Source of the DNA: Rhizomicrobium electricum
GTDB taxonomy: Bacteria > Pseudomonadota > Alphaproteobacteria > Micropepsales > Micropepsaceae
Assembly (NCBI RefSeq): GCF_011762045.1
Contig: NZ_JAASQS010000001.1
Span: forward strand, 124,001-188,000
Direction of reading: 5' to 3'
Length of the DNA: 64,000 nt
Each line of letters begins with the position of its first letter. The first letter of the stretch is position 1. Positions 46,048 through 56,484 of this stretch are shown here, piece after piece. Under the pieces are notes generated by a model, which did not search any database, had not been told where the DNA came from, and saw only the letters and a list, made by a program, of their open reading frames with translations. The translations under genes and the position numbers were made by a program.

Positions 46048-46437
46048 GTGGCGGACATAACGCTGGGCCGGCCCGAAAAGGTCGGCAATGGAATGATCGG
46101 AAAGCCGGATAAGAAACAAGAAGCGCGCCGCGAAGCTCGCCGTCGCCAGTTGGCGAGTGGACGATTGGTGGCCGCTGACGGCGCCACCTACATCGACTGC
46201 ACCATTCTCGACACATCGGCATCGGGCGCACAAATCCGTATCGGACAAGGTCGCACGATTCCGGACAACGCCCGCTTGATCAACGTGCGCGACCGCACTG
46301 CGCACGATTTCACGGTGGTGTGGCAGCGCGATGGCCGGGCGGGCCTGCGCTTCGTGCACACCTACCCCTTGAGCAGCAACATGCCCGAACATCTCGGCTA
46401 TCTGCGCAAGCACTGGCTCGACTGCGCCTGCCGGTAA
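46048..46437 (+). CDS. PilZ domain protein
   Basis: This 129-residue protein is a single PilZ domain. The RxxxR element is in KKQEARREARRRQ and the D-x-S-x-x-G motif is DTSASGAQIRI, the two parts that bind cyclic-di-GMP; a C-terminal strand TVVWQRDGRAGLRFV follows. It starts with GTG at 46048; ATG 46093 is an in-frame alternative that keeps the whole domain. It probably acts as a small c-di-GMP receptor; partners are not evident. Confidence 0.82.
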   Translation: MADITLGRPEKVGNGMIGKPDKKQEARREARRRQLASGRLVAADGATYIDCTILDTSASGAQIRIGQGRTIPDNARLINVRDRTAHDFTVVWQRDGRAGLRFVHTYPLSSNMPEHLGYLRKHWLDCACR

Positions 46438-46533
46438 ATGGCGGCCGTACGATCAGCCAACAACCGACGGCTAACGCACTCGGCACATTTAGGGGTGTGG
46501 TGCAGACACCGTTGTGAGCGCGACAACGCTCCG

Positions 46534-47739
46534 TCACACCACGTTCTTGATCGCCACCGACATATCGCCGAGCCGTTCGGCGGAGACTTTTGTGCCTTCG
46601 GCAATCAGTTTGCGGCCGACGAGATATTCCGGCGCCATGTTCACCGCTTCCACCGCCGCCACCGCGCCGTCGCGCAAATGAAACACCGCGAACTTGCGGG
46701 CCACGGGATCGCCGCGCACGACCTGGACATCGTCCGGGCGCGTCAGTCCGGCGATCTGAAGCTTGAGATCGAACTGGTCCGACCAGAACCACGGCACTTC
46801 GTTATAGTCGCGCGGCTTGCCCGCGATTGCCGCCGCCGCGATCTTTGCCTGGTCGATGGCGTTCTGCACGCTTTCGAGCCTGAGCCAATTGCCGTCACGA
46901 CCTTCATGCCAGGTGCAGTCGCCCGCCGCATACACGTTCGGATCGGAGGTGCGGGCGTTCTTGTCGACAACGATGCCGTTCTTGCATTCGATCCCAGCTT
47001 CGGCGGCAATCTCCACATTCGGCAGCACGCCAATACCCACCAGAACGACATCGGCCGGATACGACTTGCCGCCCGCACGCACCGCCGTCACCGCATCTTC
47101 GCCGTCGAACCCTTCGACGCCGGTATTGGTCACGATGGTCACGCCCGCGGCGCGATGCGCCCCTTCGAAGAAATCCGAAACGGTCTTCGAAACGGCGCGC
47201 GCCATGACGCGCTCCAAGGCTTCGAACACGGTCACTTCCAGCCCGTGCTTGGCCGCCACCGCCGCCACTTCGAGGCCGATGAAGCCGCCGCCGATCACCG
47301 CAAGCTTCCTGCCCTTGACGATCTCCGGCTGCAACGCATCGACATCGGCGATACTGCGCAGATAGTGAATGCCCTTGAGCTCGGCGCCCGCGCACTTGAT
47401 CGGCCGGATGCGCGTCCCCGTCGCGATCAAAAGCTGGTCGTAAGAGAACTCGCGCCCGTCGCTTGACGTGACCGTCTTGGCGGCGCGGTCGATCGCCTTG
47501 GCGCTGGCGTTCAGGATCAGCTCGCACCCGGCTTCGGCGTAAGCATGCTCCGGCTTGAGGAACAGCCGCTCCCGCGCAAACGTGCCCATGAGATAGGCCT
47601 TCGACAGCGGCGGACGCTGATACGGCACGAACGCCTCGTCCCCCACCATGACGATGGAACCGGTGAAACCTTCGCTCCGGAGGCTGGCCACCGCCTGGGC
47701 GCCCGCCTGTCCTGCTCCAATGATAACGATCTGGCTCAT
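46534..47739 (-). CDS. FAD-dependent ferredoxin reductase (rhodocoxin/putidaredoxin type)
   Basis: A 401-residue NAD(P)/FAD oxidoreductase. The FAD-binding VIIGAGQAGAQAV is at the N-terminus, PYQRPPLSK follows, the NAD-binding GxGxxG is VIGGGFIGLEVAA near residue 148 and NVYAAGDC precedes the C-terminal reductase domain (VPWFWSDQFDLKLQIAG). Such enzymes pass electrons from NADH to a 2Fe-2S ferredoxin, often for cytochrome P450 or dioxygenase systems; neither partner is nearby. It is divergent from tsaE. Confidence 0.92.
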   Translation of the reverse strand: MSQIVIIGAGQAGAQAVASLRSEGFTGSIVMVGDEAFVPYQRPPLSKAYLMGTFARERLFLKPEHAYAEAGCELILNASAKAIDRAAKTVTSSDGREFSYDQLLIATGTRIRPIKCAGAELKGIHYLRSIADVDALQPEIVKGRKLAVIGGGFIGLEVAAVAAKHGLEVTVFEALERVMARAVSKTVSDFFEGAHRAAGVTIVTNTGVEGFDGEDAVTAVRAGGKSYPADVVLVGIGVLPNVEIAAEAGIECKNGIVVDKNARTSDPNVYAAGDCTWHEGRDGNWLRLESVQNAIDQAKIAAAAIAGKPRDYNEVPWFWSDQFDLKLQIAGLTRPDDVQVVRGDPVARKFAVFHLRDGAVAAVEAVNMAPEYLVGRKLIAEGTKVSAERLGDMSVAIKNVV

Positions 47740-47832
47740 GGCGGCCGGGTACCACGCCCGGCCCTGCCCCTGCAATCTTTCTGGAATTGGTCTCGTTGAG
47801 GCGCCCGCGCCGCCGGGCTAAAAGCCTTGGAA

Positions 47833-48297
47833 ATGACCCAGGATTCGCCCTTTACCGCCCGCTTCGACCTGCCCGATCTGGCTGCCACCGCCGCCTTGGG
47901 GGCAAAGATCGCCTCCGGCTTGCAGGCCGGCGACCTGGTGGCGCTGGCGGGCGATCTCGGCGCCGGCAAGACGGCCCTGGCACGCGGCATCCTCACCGCC
48001 CTGGGTCTCTCCGGCCCGATGCCGAGCCCGACCTTTACGCTGGTTCAGGTCTACGAGGCGCCGCGTCTCGTCGTCCACCATTACGATCTTTATCGCCTCG
48101 AAGACCCGCGCGAACTCGCGGAGCTGGGTCTCGATGAGGCGCTCGAACAAGGCGCCGTTCTGGTCGAGTGGCCCGATCGCGCCGGCGGGCTTCTGCCCGA
48201 GGATGCTCTTATCGTTTCGTTGACCATGCCGGATGCTCAGTATCGCCGTGCCGAACTCACCGGACCGGCGCGCTGGGCGTCCGTTTTCCGGGGGTAA
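47833..48297 (+). CDS. tsaE: TsaE, ATPase for tRNA threonylcarbamoyladenosine synthesis
   Basis: A 154-residue P-loop protein with GDLGAGKTALARGIL (Walker A near residue 42), SPTFTLVQVYE and HHYDLYRLEDPRELAELGLDEAL, the TsaE signature. It works with TsaB and TsaD to make t6A37 in tRNAs decoding ANN codons. ATG 47833 is taken as start; TTG 47827 would add two residues. Its TAA shares one base with the ATG of amgK, so the two are coupled. Confidence 0.94.
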   Translation: MTQDSPFTARFDLPDLAATAALGAKIASGLQAGDLVALAGDLGAGKTALARGILTALGLSGPMPSPTFTLVQVYEAPRLVVHHYDLYRLEDPRELAELGLDEALEQGAVLVEWPDRAGGLLPEDALIVSLTMPDAQYRRAELTGPARWASVFRG

Positions 48298-49409
48298 TGT
48301 CCGTGTCCGATCGTTCCTTTGAAGGCTTTTTGCGCGACGCCGGCTGGGCCGACGCCGAACGTTTCCCGCTCACCGGCGATGCCTCCACCCGCCGTTACAT
48401 CCGCTTGCGCCGGGGCGATCAGACCGCGCTTCTGATGGATCAGCCGCAAGGCGCCGAAGCCCCGACCGCACCCGCCAATGCCACGCCGGAAGAGCGCAAG
48501 GCGCTCGGCTACAACGCCGTCGCACGTCTCGCCGGAGCCGACTGCGGCCGCTTCGTGGCGGCCTCCAACTACCTGCACGGTCTCGGCCTCAGCGCACCGG
48601 AGATCTACGCAGCGGATGCCCCCAACGGCTATGTGCTGATGGAAGATCTCGGCGCCGATCTGTTTACGGACTCCCTGGCCAAAGGTGTTTCCGAGCGCCA
48701 GCTCTACAAAGGCGCCGCCGAGGTGCTCGCCACGATCCACGCCGAAACCGCTCCCGCCGTCCTGCCGCCCGACAAGCCGCTCCACGCCTACGACGAAACG
48801 GCGCTGATGGCGGAGGTGGATCTGCTTACCGAGTGGTTCTTCCCAGTCGGCCTCGGCCGTACCGCAACGGCAGACGAAGTCTCCGAATTCCACGGCTTAT
48901 GGCGGGAAGCCCTGGCGCCGGTGCTCCACACCCGCCCCGTGTTCGTGCACCGCGACTACCATGCCCAGAACCTGATGTGGATGCCGGGCCGAACGGGCGC
49001 CGCACGGGTGGGCCTGATCGATTTCCAGGACGGCGTCGCCGGTTCGCCCGCCTACGACATGATCTCGCTGGTAGAGGACGCCCGCCGCGACGTTTCCCCC
49101 GAGACCGGGCGGCTCACCCTGTCGCATTACCTTAACAAAATGCGGGACCAAGGCACCCCGGTCTACGAAGCGGCGTTCGCACTGGAGATGGCCCTCTATG
49201 CCGCCCAGCGCAACACCAAGATCGTCGGCATCTTTGCGCGCCTGTTCCGTCGCGACGGCAAGGCCCGCTATCTCGACCTTCTGCCCAGAGTATGGTCGTA
49301 TCTGAATAATGATCTTGCGCATCCGGCCTTGTCGGGGCTCAAATCATGGTATGATCGGGTCATACCGTTCGCGGCGCGTGGCGTCCCGAACATAGGGAGC
49401 AAGAGATGA
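48297..49409 (+). CDS. amgK: AmgK, MurNAc/GlcNAc anomeric kinase (peptidoglycan recycling)
   Basis: The 370-residue protein is of the aminoglycoside-phosphotransferase fold. The catalytic loop is HRDYHAQNLMW and the metal-binding part is IDFQDGVAG. With MurU next to it, it should phosphorylate recycled MurNAc at C1, allowing direct re-entry into UDP-MurNAc and bypassing de novo MurA, the fosfomycin target. Start ATG overlaps the tsaE stop by one base; its stop overlaps the murU start (ATGA). Confidence 0.92.
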   Translation: MSVSDRSFEGFLRDAGWADAERFPLTGDASTRRYIRLRRGDQTALLMDQPQGAEAPTAPANATPEERKALGYNAVARLAGADCGRFVAASNYLHGLGLSAPEIYAADAPNGYVLMEDLGADLFTDSLAKGVSERQLYKGAAEVLATIHAETAPAVLPPDKPLHAYDETALMAEVDLLTEWFFPVGLGRTATADEVSEFHGLWREALAPVLHTRPVFVHRDYHAQNLMWMPGRTGAARVGLIDFQDGVAGSPAYDMISLVEDARRDVSPETGRLTLSHYLNKMRDQGTPVYEAAFALEMALYAAQRNTKIVGIFARLFRRDGKARYLDLLPRVWSYLNNDLAHPALSGLKSWYDRVIPFAARGVPNIGSKR

Positions 49410-50131
49410 GTTTACCGACGCGTGCGATGATCATGGCTGCGGGACTAGGCACCCGCATGCGGCCGTTGACCGACACGCGCCCGAAACCGCTGGTCGAAGT
49501 CGCCGGCAAGGCGCTGATCGATCACGCCATCGACCGGCTGGTTGCGGCCGGCGTCAACACCTTCGTCGTCAACCTGCACTACAAGGCCGAGATGATCAAA
49601 GAGCACCTTGCCCACCGCAAGGATGTCGAGATCATCTATTCCGACGAGAGCGACGGCCTGTTGGGCACCGGCGGCGGCGTCGCCAGGGCGTTGCACTATT
49701 TCGGCGACGAGCCGTTCTTCATCCACAACTCGGATACCATCTGGGTCGAAGGGTACGGTTCGGCGCTTGAACAGATGAAGAAGCGCTGGGACCCGGAGAC
49801 CATGGATGCGCTGCTTCTGGTCGTGCCACTGATCCATTCCAAGGGCTATGAAGGCGTCGGCGACTTCCTGATGGATTCCATGGGCCATCTGAGCCGCGTT
49901 CCGCCCGGCCGCGTGTCGCCCTTCGCCTTCCCCGGCGTGCAGATCGTCCATCCGCGCCTGTTCGACAATCCGCCCGAGGGCGGGTTCTCCACCAACGTGA
50001 TGTGGGATCGCGCCATCGAAAAAGAGCGCCTGTTCGGCATCCGGCTCGAAGGCATCTGGATTCATGTCGGTACCCCGCAGGCCGTGGCCGACGCCGAAGA
50101 ATACCTGAGAGAACTTGCTCCTGCCGCCTAA
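49406..50131 (+). CDS. murU: MurU, MurNAc-1-phosphate uridylyltransferase
   Basis: The 241-residue nucleotidyltransferase has the signature MIMAAGLGTRMRPLTDTRPKPLVEVAGK at its N-terminus, LLGTGGGVARAL and NSDTIWV with the metal-binding Asp. It makes UDP-MurNAc from MurNAc-1-phosphate in the AmgK-MurU recycling route. Four-base overlap with amgK shows coupling. Nearby family members make other NDP-sugars, but the partner gene supports MurU. Confidence 0.92.
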   Translation: MSLPTRAMIMAAGLGTRMRPLTDTRPKPLVEVAGKALIDHAIDRLVAAGVNTFVVNLHYKAEMIKEHLAHRKDVEIIYSDESDGLLGTGGGVARALHYFGDEPFFIHNSDTIWVEGYGSALEQMKKRWDPETMDALLLVVPLIHSKGYEGVGDFLMDSMGHLSRVPPGRVSPFAFPGVQIVHPRLFDNPPEGGFSTNVMWDRAIEKERLFGIRLEGIWIHVGTPQAVADAEEYLRELAPAA

Positions 50132-50170
50132 GAAGCGCATGCCTGACGAGGGCGAAGCGGTTTTCGGACA

Positions 50171-53101
50171 ATGAAGCGCGACACGACTTTAATCCCGCGC
50201 GGCCGCGCCAAGGTCTTCACCATCCCGGCGAGTGTGCCGTTCTCCGCCGCTCTGGCGCGAGGACTGCTACAGCGCATCGGCACGGACGCCGTGGCGCTTG
50301 CCGACGTCACCATCTACCTGCCGACGCGGCGCGCCGCCCGCAGCATCGCCGAGATATTCGCCCGCGAAGCCGGCGGCGCCGTCCTGCTGCCCGAATTCCG
50401 TCCGCTCGGCGATGTCGACGAGGACGAACTGCTGCTGGACACCGGCGCCGAAGCGCTGGACCTGCCGCCCGCCATCGCGCCGCTCAGGCGACGCCTCTTG
50501 CTTGCCGCCCTGATCCGGCGCTGGAGCCACGCGCGCGACGGGGGCACCATGACCTTCGGCCAAGCGGCAACGCTATCGCGCAGTCTGGCGTCGGTGATGG
50601 ACGAAGTGGAGCGGCAAGGCGCCAACTTAAGCAAACTCGACGACCTCGCCCCGGCGTCGCTGGCCGAGCATTGGGCCGAAGTGAAGGAGTTTCTCTCGCT
50701 TATCGACAAGGCGTGGCCGCCGCTGCTCGACGCGGAAAAAAGGATCAATCCGGAAGACCATCGCAATCGCGCATTGCGTGCGCTGGCCAAGCGTCTCGCA
50801 GCAAACCCGCCGGAACGGCCGATCGTGGCCGCAGGCTCTACCGGCTCCATTCCGGCTACCGCCGACCTTCTCAGCATTATCGCGCGCCTGCCCAACGGAT
50901 ACGTGGTGCTACCAGGGCTCGACCGGGACCTCGACGCCGACAGTTGGGAGCGGATGGAACCGAACCATCCGCAGTTCTCGCTGAAGCAACTCCTGACGCA
51001 CATGGACGTGCGCCGCGACGAGGTCGAGGACTGGACCGACGTGCTCACCGCCGCCGAACGCGAACGGCTGTTGCGCGAAGTGTTGCGTCCGGCACCGACC
51101 ACCGACGCCTGGCGGGCACTGGCCGAAAGCCTAGATCCGCCTGCGGTCGACGGGCTGTCGCTGTTCGAGGCCGCCGATCCGGCGGAAGAAGCGGCGATCA
51201 TCGCCCTGATGCTGCGCGAAGCCTTGGAGACGCCGGAGCGGCGCGCGGCGCTTGTCACCCGTGACCGTGGCCTAGCGCGGCGCGTGACGGCGGAACTGTC
51301 GCGTTGGGATATCGCCATTGACGACTCCGCGGGCCGTTCCCTGCCCCGCACACCGGCCGGTTCGTTCCTGTGCCTGCTGGCCGAAGCGGCCGACGAAGGC
51401 TTCGCGCCGGTTCCGCTGCTGGCTCTGTTGAAGCATCCGCTGGCGACGCTCGGCATGGAGGCGGCCGAATTCCGCCGGATGGCGCGTGCGCTCGATATCG
51501 CTTTGCGTGGCCCTCGCCCCGATGCGGGTCTTTCCGGTATCTTGAAGGCGCTGCGCGAAGCCCCGGCCGCGTTGCAGCACTGGTTCGCCAAGGTTGTCGA
51601 GACACTACAGCCGTTCGAAACGGCTTTGTCCGGCGCAGAAACACCGCTCAATGCGATCCTGAAGGCGCACATCGAGGCGGCGGACACGCTGGCGCCGACA
51701 TTGTGGGCCGGTTCCGACGGCGCCGCCGCCAACGACTTCGTCCGCGATCTGGCGGATGCGGCGGGCGATCTGCCCGATATCGAAACGGGCTCCTACGCGC
51801 CGCTGTGGCGCGAGATGATGAACGAAGTGCCGGTGCGGCCGAGTTACGGCAAGCATCCGCGGCTGGCCATCCTGGGACCACTGGAAGCGCGGCTGCAAAG
51901 CTTCGATCTCGTGATCCTGGGCGGCTTGAACGAAGGCTCGTGGCCGGCGGCGGCAGCCGACGATCCCTGGTTCTCGCGACCGATGCGCGCCACGCTCGGT
52001 CTCGAACAGCCGGAACGCGCCATCGGCTTATCGGCGCATGACTTCGCCTCGCTGGCGGCCGCGCCGCGCGTGGTGCTGACGCGGGCACAGAAATCCGAAG
52101 GCACGCCGATGGTGGCGTCGCGCTGGATCCAGCGCCTGCAGCAACTGACGCGCGGCCTCGGCATCACCGACAAACTGGCGCTCGATCCCAAATACAGCGC
52201 GATTGCCGCGCGCCTTGCCGATCCCGGCGCCCCGCAGCCGGAACGGCCGCCTTATCCCAAACCGCCGGTCGCGGTACGCCCGCGCGAGATGTCGGTCACC
52301 GATGTCGAACGCTGGGTGCGCGATCCCTATACGATCTACGCCAAGAAAATCCTGCGCCTTCGCCCGCTCGATCCGCAGGACGCCGATATCGGTTATCTCG
52401 AACGCGGTTCGGCGTTCCATGCCGTGCTCGAACGCTTCGTACGCCGTCATGCCCAGACGCCTTCCGATGCGGCGGACAAAATCGCCGGGATTGTCGACGA
52501 GGTGTTCGACGAAATGGCGCTGCCGCGCGCGATCACGGCGGTGTGGCGGCCACGCTTCCTGCGCGCGGCGCAATGGTTCGTCGATCTCGAAACCGAGCGG
52601 CGGCCGCTGATCGCCGAGAGCTTCCTCGAAGTCCGCGGCGCGCTCGATTTTCCGGCAGGTGGAGGAACGTTCAAGCTTCACGGCATTGCCGACCGCATCG
52701 ACCGGTTGAAAGCGGGGGGGGCGGCGATCATCGATTACAAGACCGGCACGCCGCCGAGCGGCGACCAGGTGAAGGTGCTGCTGTCGCCGCAATTGCCGCT
52801 CGAAGGCGCGATCCTGACAGCGGGCGGCTTTGCGGGGGTGCCCGCGATGGCGCCCTCCGAATTCGCCTACATCCAGATCAGCGGCGCCGCCGATCCCGGC
52901 AAAGTGAAAGCCGTCAAAGCCGATGCGGTGGAACTGACCACTGCCGCGCTCGACCGGCTGAAAGGCCGCGTGGCCCTGTTCGACCTCGCCGACACCGGAT
53001 ACGAATCCCGCGTGGCGCCGGTGCATGTCGACACCGAAGGCGATTTCGACCATCTGGCGCGGGTGCGCGAATGGTCGATGAGCGGATGGAGCGGGGAATG
53101 A
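50171..53101 (+). CDS. addB: AddB subunit of the AddAB helicase-nuclease
   Basis: A 976-residue protein of the alphaproteobacterial AddB type. The N-terminal part has the inactive-helicase fold (FTIPASVPFSAALARGLL, YLPTRRAARSIAEIFA) and the C-terminal RecB-type nuclease has Asp and Lys in AAIIDYKTGTPPSGDQ with LSPQLPLEGAIL. With AddA it resects double-strand ends for RecA loading. It starts 39 bases after murU; its TGA overlaps the addA ATG. Confidence 0.94.
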   Translation: MKRDTTLIPRGRAKVFTIPASVPFSAALARGLLQRIGTDAVALADVTIYLPTRRAARSIAEIFAREAGGAVLLPEFRPLGDVDEDELLLDTGAEALDLPPAIAPLRRRLLLAALIRRWSHARDGGTMTFGQAATLSRSLASVMDEVERQGANLSKLDDLAPASLAEHWAEVKEFLSLIDKAWPPLLDAEKRINPEDHRNRALRALAKRLAANPPERPIVAAGSTGSIPATADLLSIIARLPNGYVVLPGLDRDLDADSWERMEPNHPQFSLKQLLTHMDVRRDEVEDWTDVLTAAERERLLREVLRPAPTTDAWRALAESLDPPAVDGLSLFEAADPAEEAAIIALMLREALETPERRAALVTRDRGLARRVTAELSRWDIAIDDSAGRSLPRTPAGSFLCLLAEAADEGFAPVPLLALLKHPLATLGMEAAEFRRMARALDIALRGPRPDAGLSGILKALREAPAALQHWFAKVVETLQPFETALSGAETPLNAILKAHIEAADTLAPTLWAGSDGAAANDFVRDLADAAGDLPDIETGSYAPLWREMMNEVPVRPSYGKHPRLAILGPLEARLQSFDLVILGGLNEGSWPAAAADDPWFSRPMRATLGLEQPERAIGLSAHDFASLAAAPRVVLTRAQKSEGTPMVASRWIQRLQQLTRGLGITDKLALDPKYSAIAARLADPGAPQPERPPYPKPPVAVRPREMSVTDVERWVRDPYTIYAKKILRLRPLDPQDADIGYLERGSAFHAVLERFVRRHAQTPSDAADKIAGIVDEVFDEMALPRAITAVWRPRFLRAAQWFVDLETERRPLIAESFLEVRGALDFPAGGGTFKLHGIADRIDRLKAGGAAIIDYKTGTPPSGDQVKVLLSPQLPLEGAILTAGGFAGVPAMAPSEFAYIQISGAADPGKVKAVKADAVELTTAALDRLKGRVALFDLADTGYESRVAPVHVDTEGDFDHLARVREWSMSGWSGE

Positions 53102-56100
53102 ACGCATCCGATCCGCGCGTCTCCGCTTGGGTTGCCGCCAATGCCGGTGCCGGCAAGACCTATACGCTCGCCAATCGCGTGACCCGCCTGTTGCTCGCGG
53201 GCGCGCCGCCGGAACGCATTCTGTGCCTCACCTATACCAAGGCGGCCGCGGCCGAAATGGCGGGACGCCTGTTCACGCAACTCGGCGAATGGTCGATGCT
53301 GTCGGACTCCGCGCTCGCCGAGAAGATCACCAAGGTCGGTGCCGATCCCGGCGGCAAAGAACAGTTGAAGGAAGCGCGGCGGCTGTTCGCCAAGGCGCTC
53401 GAAACGCCGGGCGGATTGAAGATCCAGACCCTCCACGCCTTCTGCCAATACGTGCTCAAGCGCTTTCCGCTCGAAGCGGGCGTGCCCGCGGCGTTCGATG
53501 TGCTCGACGACCGCTCGGCCGCGGATCTGATGGCGGCGGCGCGCGCCCGCGTGTTCGAACGGGCCGGAACCGGCGACGACGAGCTTGAGGCTGCTATCGC
53601 CCATCTCGTCACCCATGTCAGCGACAACAAACTCGACCAGCTTTTGCGCTGTGCGCTCGGCGCCGACCGCGGCAGGCTCGATGCGTTTTTTGCCAAAGCG
53701 GGAGACGACGATTGGGGGAGCCTGCTCAAGGCCGCGCATGGCGCCGGGCCTGACGACTCCCTAGATATGATCACCGGTGACTTCTGCAAGGCTCTTAAGG
53801 CCGAAGAAGAAACCCTGAAGGCGGCGATTGCCTGGCTCGCCACCGGCACCAAGGGCGATCAGGATCGCAGTGCGGCACTGGCGGCGGCGAAGGAACTGCG
53901 CGCCCTGGAGCAGTTCGACGGGCTCTGCGGCGTGCTGCTGACGGCCGAAGGCGCGCTGCGCAAAGTGCTGGCGACCAAGAAACTGCTGGATGCGCGTCCC
54001 GAGCTTGGCGAGTGGCTGGCGGAAATAGGCGAGCGGGCGATTGCAGCCAAGGCGCGGATCAACGCGGTGAAGGCGGCCAATCTGGCCCAAGCGGCGCTGA
54101 CGGTGATCCACGCGGTGCGCGACGTCTATGCCGCCGAGAAGCGCGCCCGCAACCGGCTCGACTACGACGATCTGATCGTGCGGACGCATGGCCTCTTGCA
54201 CGCGCACGGCTCGGCTTGGGTGCTGTACAAGCTCGACAACGGCATCGACCATGTGCTGATCGACGAGGCGCAAGATACGTCCGGTCTGCAATGGGACATC
54301 GTGCAGAAACTGACCGAGGAGTTCTTCGCCGGCGAAGGCGCCGAACGCGGCGAGCGCACGCTGTTTGCGGTGGGCGACGAGAAGCAGTCGATCTTCAGCT
54401 TCCAAGGTGCCGATCCGAAACAGTTCGAGGTGCGCCGGCAGTTCTTTGCCAAGCGCGCCGAAGACGGCAAACGCGAATTCCTGTATCAGCCGTTACAGGA
54501 TTCCTGGCGCTCGGCGCCTGAGGTGCTGAAGTTCGTCGACGCCACCTTTGCCAGCGATGAGGCCCGCGATGGGCTGACGTCTTCGGGCGCTCCCGTCATA
54601 CACAATGCGCTCAAAACCGATCTCAAGGGCTGCGTCGAGTTCTGGCCACCGGTGACGCCGGACGATGCCCCGGCGCGCGATCCTTGGGACCTTCGTCCCG
54701 TCGATATGCCGCGCGAAACCAGTCCCGTAGCGCGTTTGGCCGAGCAAATCGCCGACCGCATCAAAGGCTGGCTGACGACGCACGCCGCCCTGCCCGGCCA
54801 TACCGACGCGATCACGCCGGGCGATATCATGATCCTGTTGCCGCGGCGCGAGCCGTTCGGCAGCGAGATCATCCGGCGGCTGAAGGAGCGCGGCGTACCG
54901 GTCGCAGGTGCCGACCGCATCGTGCTGACCGAGCAGATTGCGGTGATGGATCTGATCGCGCTTGGGCGCTTTGCCGTACTGCCCGAAGACGATCTCAATC
55001 TCGCCTGCCTGCTGAGGTCGCCACTTATCGGCCTCAGCGAGGAGCAACTGTACGAACTGGCGCAGCCGCGCAAAGGCACGTTGTGGGACGAACTCGCAAG
55101 CCGAAGCGGCGACTTCGGCGGGGCTCACGCCTTGCTGAGCGATGCGCGGGCGCGTGCGGACTTCATGCCGCCGTTCGAGTACTTCGCTCATACCCTGATC
55201 GCCGGACGCAGGAAGCTCTTGAAGCGGCTCGGCACGGAAGCCAACGACGTCATCGACGAGTTCCTGGCGCTGGCGCTGCAATACGAGAACCAATACACGC
55301 CGTCGCTCGAAGGGTTCCTCACCTGGGTCGCGCGCGGCGGCGCCCAAGTCAAACGCGACATGGAACGCGGGCGCAATGAAGTGCGCGTGATGACGGTCCA
55401 CGGCGCCAAAGGCCTTGAGGCCGACATCGTCATCCTGCCCGACACCACGCGCCTGCCCAACGACGCCACCGCCAACGGCCAGATGCTGTATACCGGCGAT
55501 GCCGTGCTGTTCCCAGTGGCGAAAGACATCGCGCCGGATGCGGTCAAGGCCGCCAAGGACGCCGCCAACGAAGCGGTGCTGAAGGAATATCGCCGCCTTT
55601 TGTATGTTGCACTGACAAGAGCCAAGGAACGGCTCGTGATCTGCGGCTTCGAAAACAAGAAAGGCACCAAGCCGGGAAGCTGGCACACACTGGCCGAACG
55701 CGCCGCCGAGGCGCTGGGGATCGCGCGCGAAGACGGCTCACGCGTGTTCGGCGAGGCCGCGCTTTGCCGCGTCGATGCCAAAGCGGTGACGGCGGTACCC
55801 GACACCGAGCTGCCGCTGTGGGCGACCACACCGGCAAAGGCCGAGCACCCGGCGCCGTGGCTGATCCGCCCCTCGGACGCGGCAGGCATGGACGAACCGG
55901 CCAAACGCTCGCCCCTGATCGGGGAAACGCCCAAACGGCGCGGACTTCTGGTGCACGCCATGCTGGCGCGCCTGCCCGATATCGCGGAAGGCGAACGGGC
56001 CGCCGTGGCCAAACGCTTTCTTGCCGCGCGCGAGGTCGATGCGGCGGAAGCCGAGCGGCTGATCGCGCAAACCCTCGCCGTAATCGGCGATGCCGCGTTC

Positions 56101-56454
56101 GCCAAAGCGTTCGCACCGGGGAGCCGCGCCGAAGTCTCGCTGGTCGCCGACCTGCCCGAGATCGGACCTGCGGCGCGCGTTCACGGCCGCGTCGACCGCC
56201 TCGCGGTGACGGACGACGAAGTTCTCATCGTCGACTTCAAGACCGGCATGCGCGTGTCCGAAGTTCCGCGGCTCTACGCAACCCAGATGGCGCTCTATCG
56301 TGCCGCGGCGGCAAGAATATTCCCAGGCCGACGAATCGCCTGTGCCCTTGTCTGGACGGAAGGCCCCGTTCTTGTGCCGCTTTCGGACGAACTTCTGGAA
56401 GCGGAAACAAGGCGTATCCGTTCTCGCCTTGACCCCGCGGGGGGGCAAACCTAG
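53098..56454 (+). CDS. addA: AddA subunit of the AddAB helicase-nuclease
   Basis: The 1118-residue UvrD-type helicase-nuclease begins with Walker A ANAGAGKTYTLANRV, then LCLTYTKAAAAEMAGRL, HVLIDEAQDTSGLQW (Walker B), FAVGDEKQSIFSFQGADP and VRVMTVHGAKGLEADIV. The C-terminal nuclease carries LIVDFKTGMRVSEVP and YATQMALYRAA. ATG 53098 in an ATGA overlap with addB decides the start; a longer open frame upstream is inside addB. Confidence 0.96.
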   Translation: MNASDPRVSAWVAANAGAGKTYTLANRVTRLLLAGAPPERILCLTYTKAAAAEMAGRLFTQLGEWSMLSDSALAEKITKVGADPGGKEQLKEARRLFAKALETPGGLKIQTLHAFCQYVLKRFPLEAGVPAAFDVLDDRSAADLMAAARARVFERAGTGDDELEAAIAHLVTHVSDNKLDQLLRCALGADRGRLDAFFAKAGDDDWGSLLKAAHGAGPDDSLDMITGDFCKALKAEEETLKAAIAWLATGTKGDQDRSAALAAAKELRALEQFDGLCGVLLTAEGALRKVLATKKLLDARPELGEWLAEIGERAIAAKARINAVKAANLAQAALTVIHAVRDVYAAEKRARNRLDYDDLIVRTHGLLHAHGSAWVLYKLDNGIDHVLIDEAQDTSGLQWDIVQKLTEEFFAGEGAERGERTLFAVGDEKQSIFSFQGADPKQFEVRRQFFAKRAEDGKREFLYQPLQDSWRSAPEVLKFVDATFASDEARDGLTSSGAPVIHNALKTDLKGCVEFWPPVTPDDAPARDPWDLRPVDMPRETSPVARLAEQIADRIKGWLTTHAALPGHTDAITPGDIMILLPRREPFGSEIIRRLKERGVPVAGADRIVLTEQIAVMDLIALGRFAVLPEDDLNLACLLRSPLIGLSEEQLYELAQPRKGTLWDELASRSGDFGGAHALLSDARARADFMPPFEYFAHTLIAGRRKLLKRLGTEANDVIDEFLALALQYENQYTPSLEGFLTWVARGGAQVKRDMERGRNEVRVMTVHGAKGLEADIVILPDTTRLPNDATANGQMLYTGDAVLFPVAKDIAPDAVKAAKDAANEAVLKEYRRLLYVALTRAKERLVICGFENKKGTKPGSWHTLAERAAEALGIAREDGSRVFGEAALCRVDAKAVTAVPDTELPLWATTPAKAEHPAPWLIRPSDAAGMDEPAKRSPLIGETPKRRGLLVHAMLARLPDIAEGERAAVAKRFLAAREVDAAEAERLIAQTLAVIGDAAFAKAFAPGSRAEVSLVADLPEIGPAARVHGRVDRLAVTDDEVLIVDFKTGMRVSEVPRLYATQMALYRAAAARIFPGRRIACALVWTEGPVLVPLSDELLEAETRRIRSRLDPAGGQT

Positions 56455-56484
56455 ATATAGCGGGTTCTCTTCGAGGAATTGCGT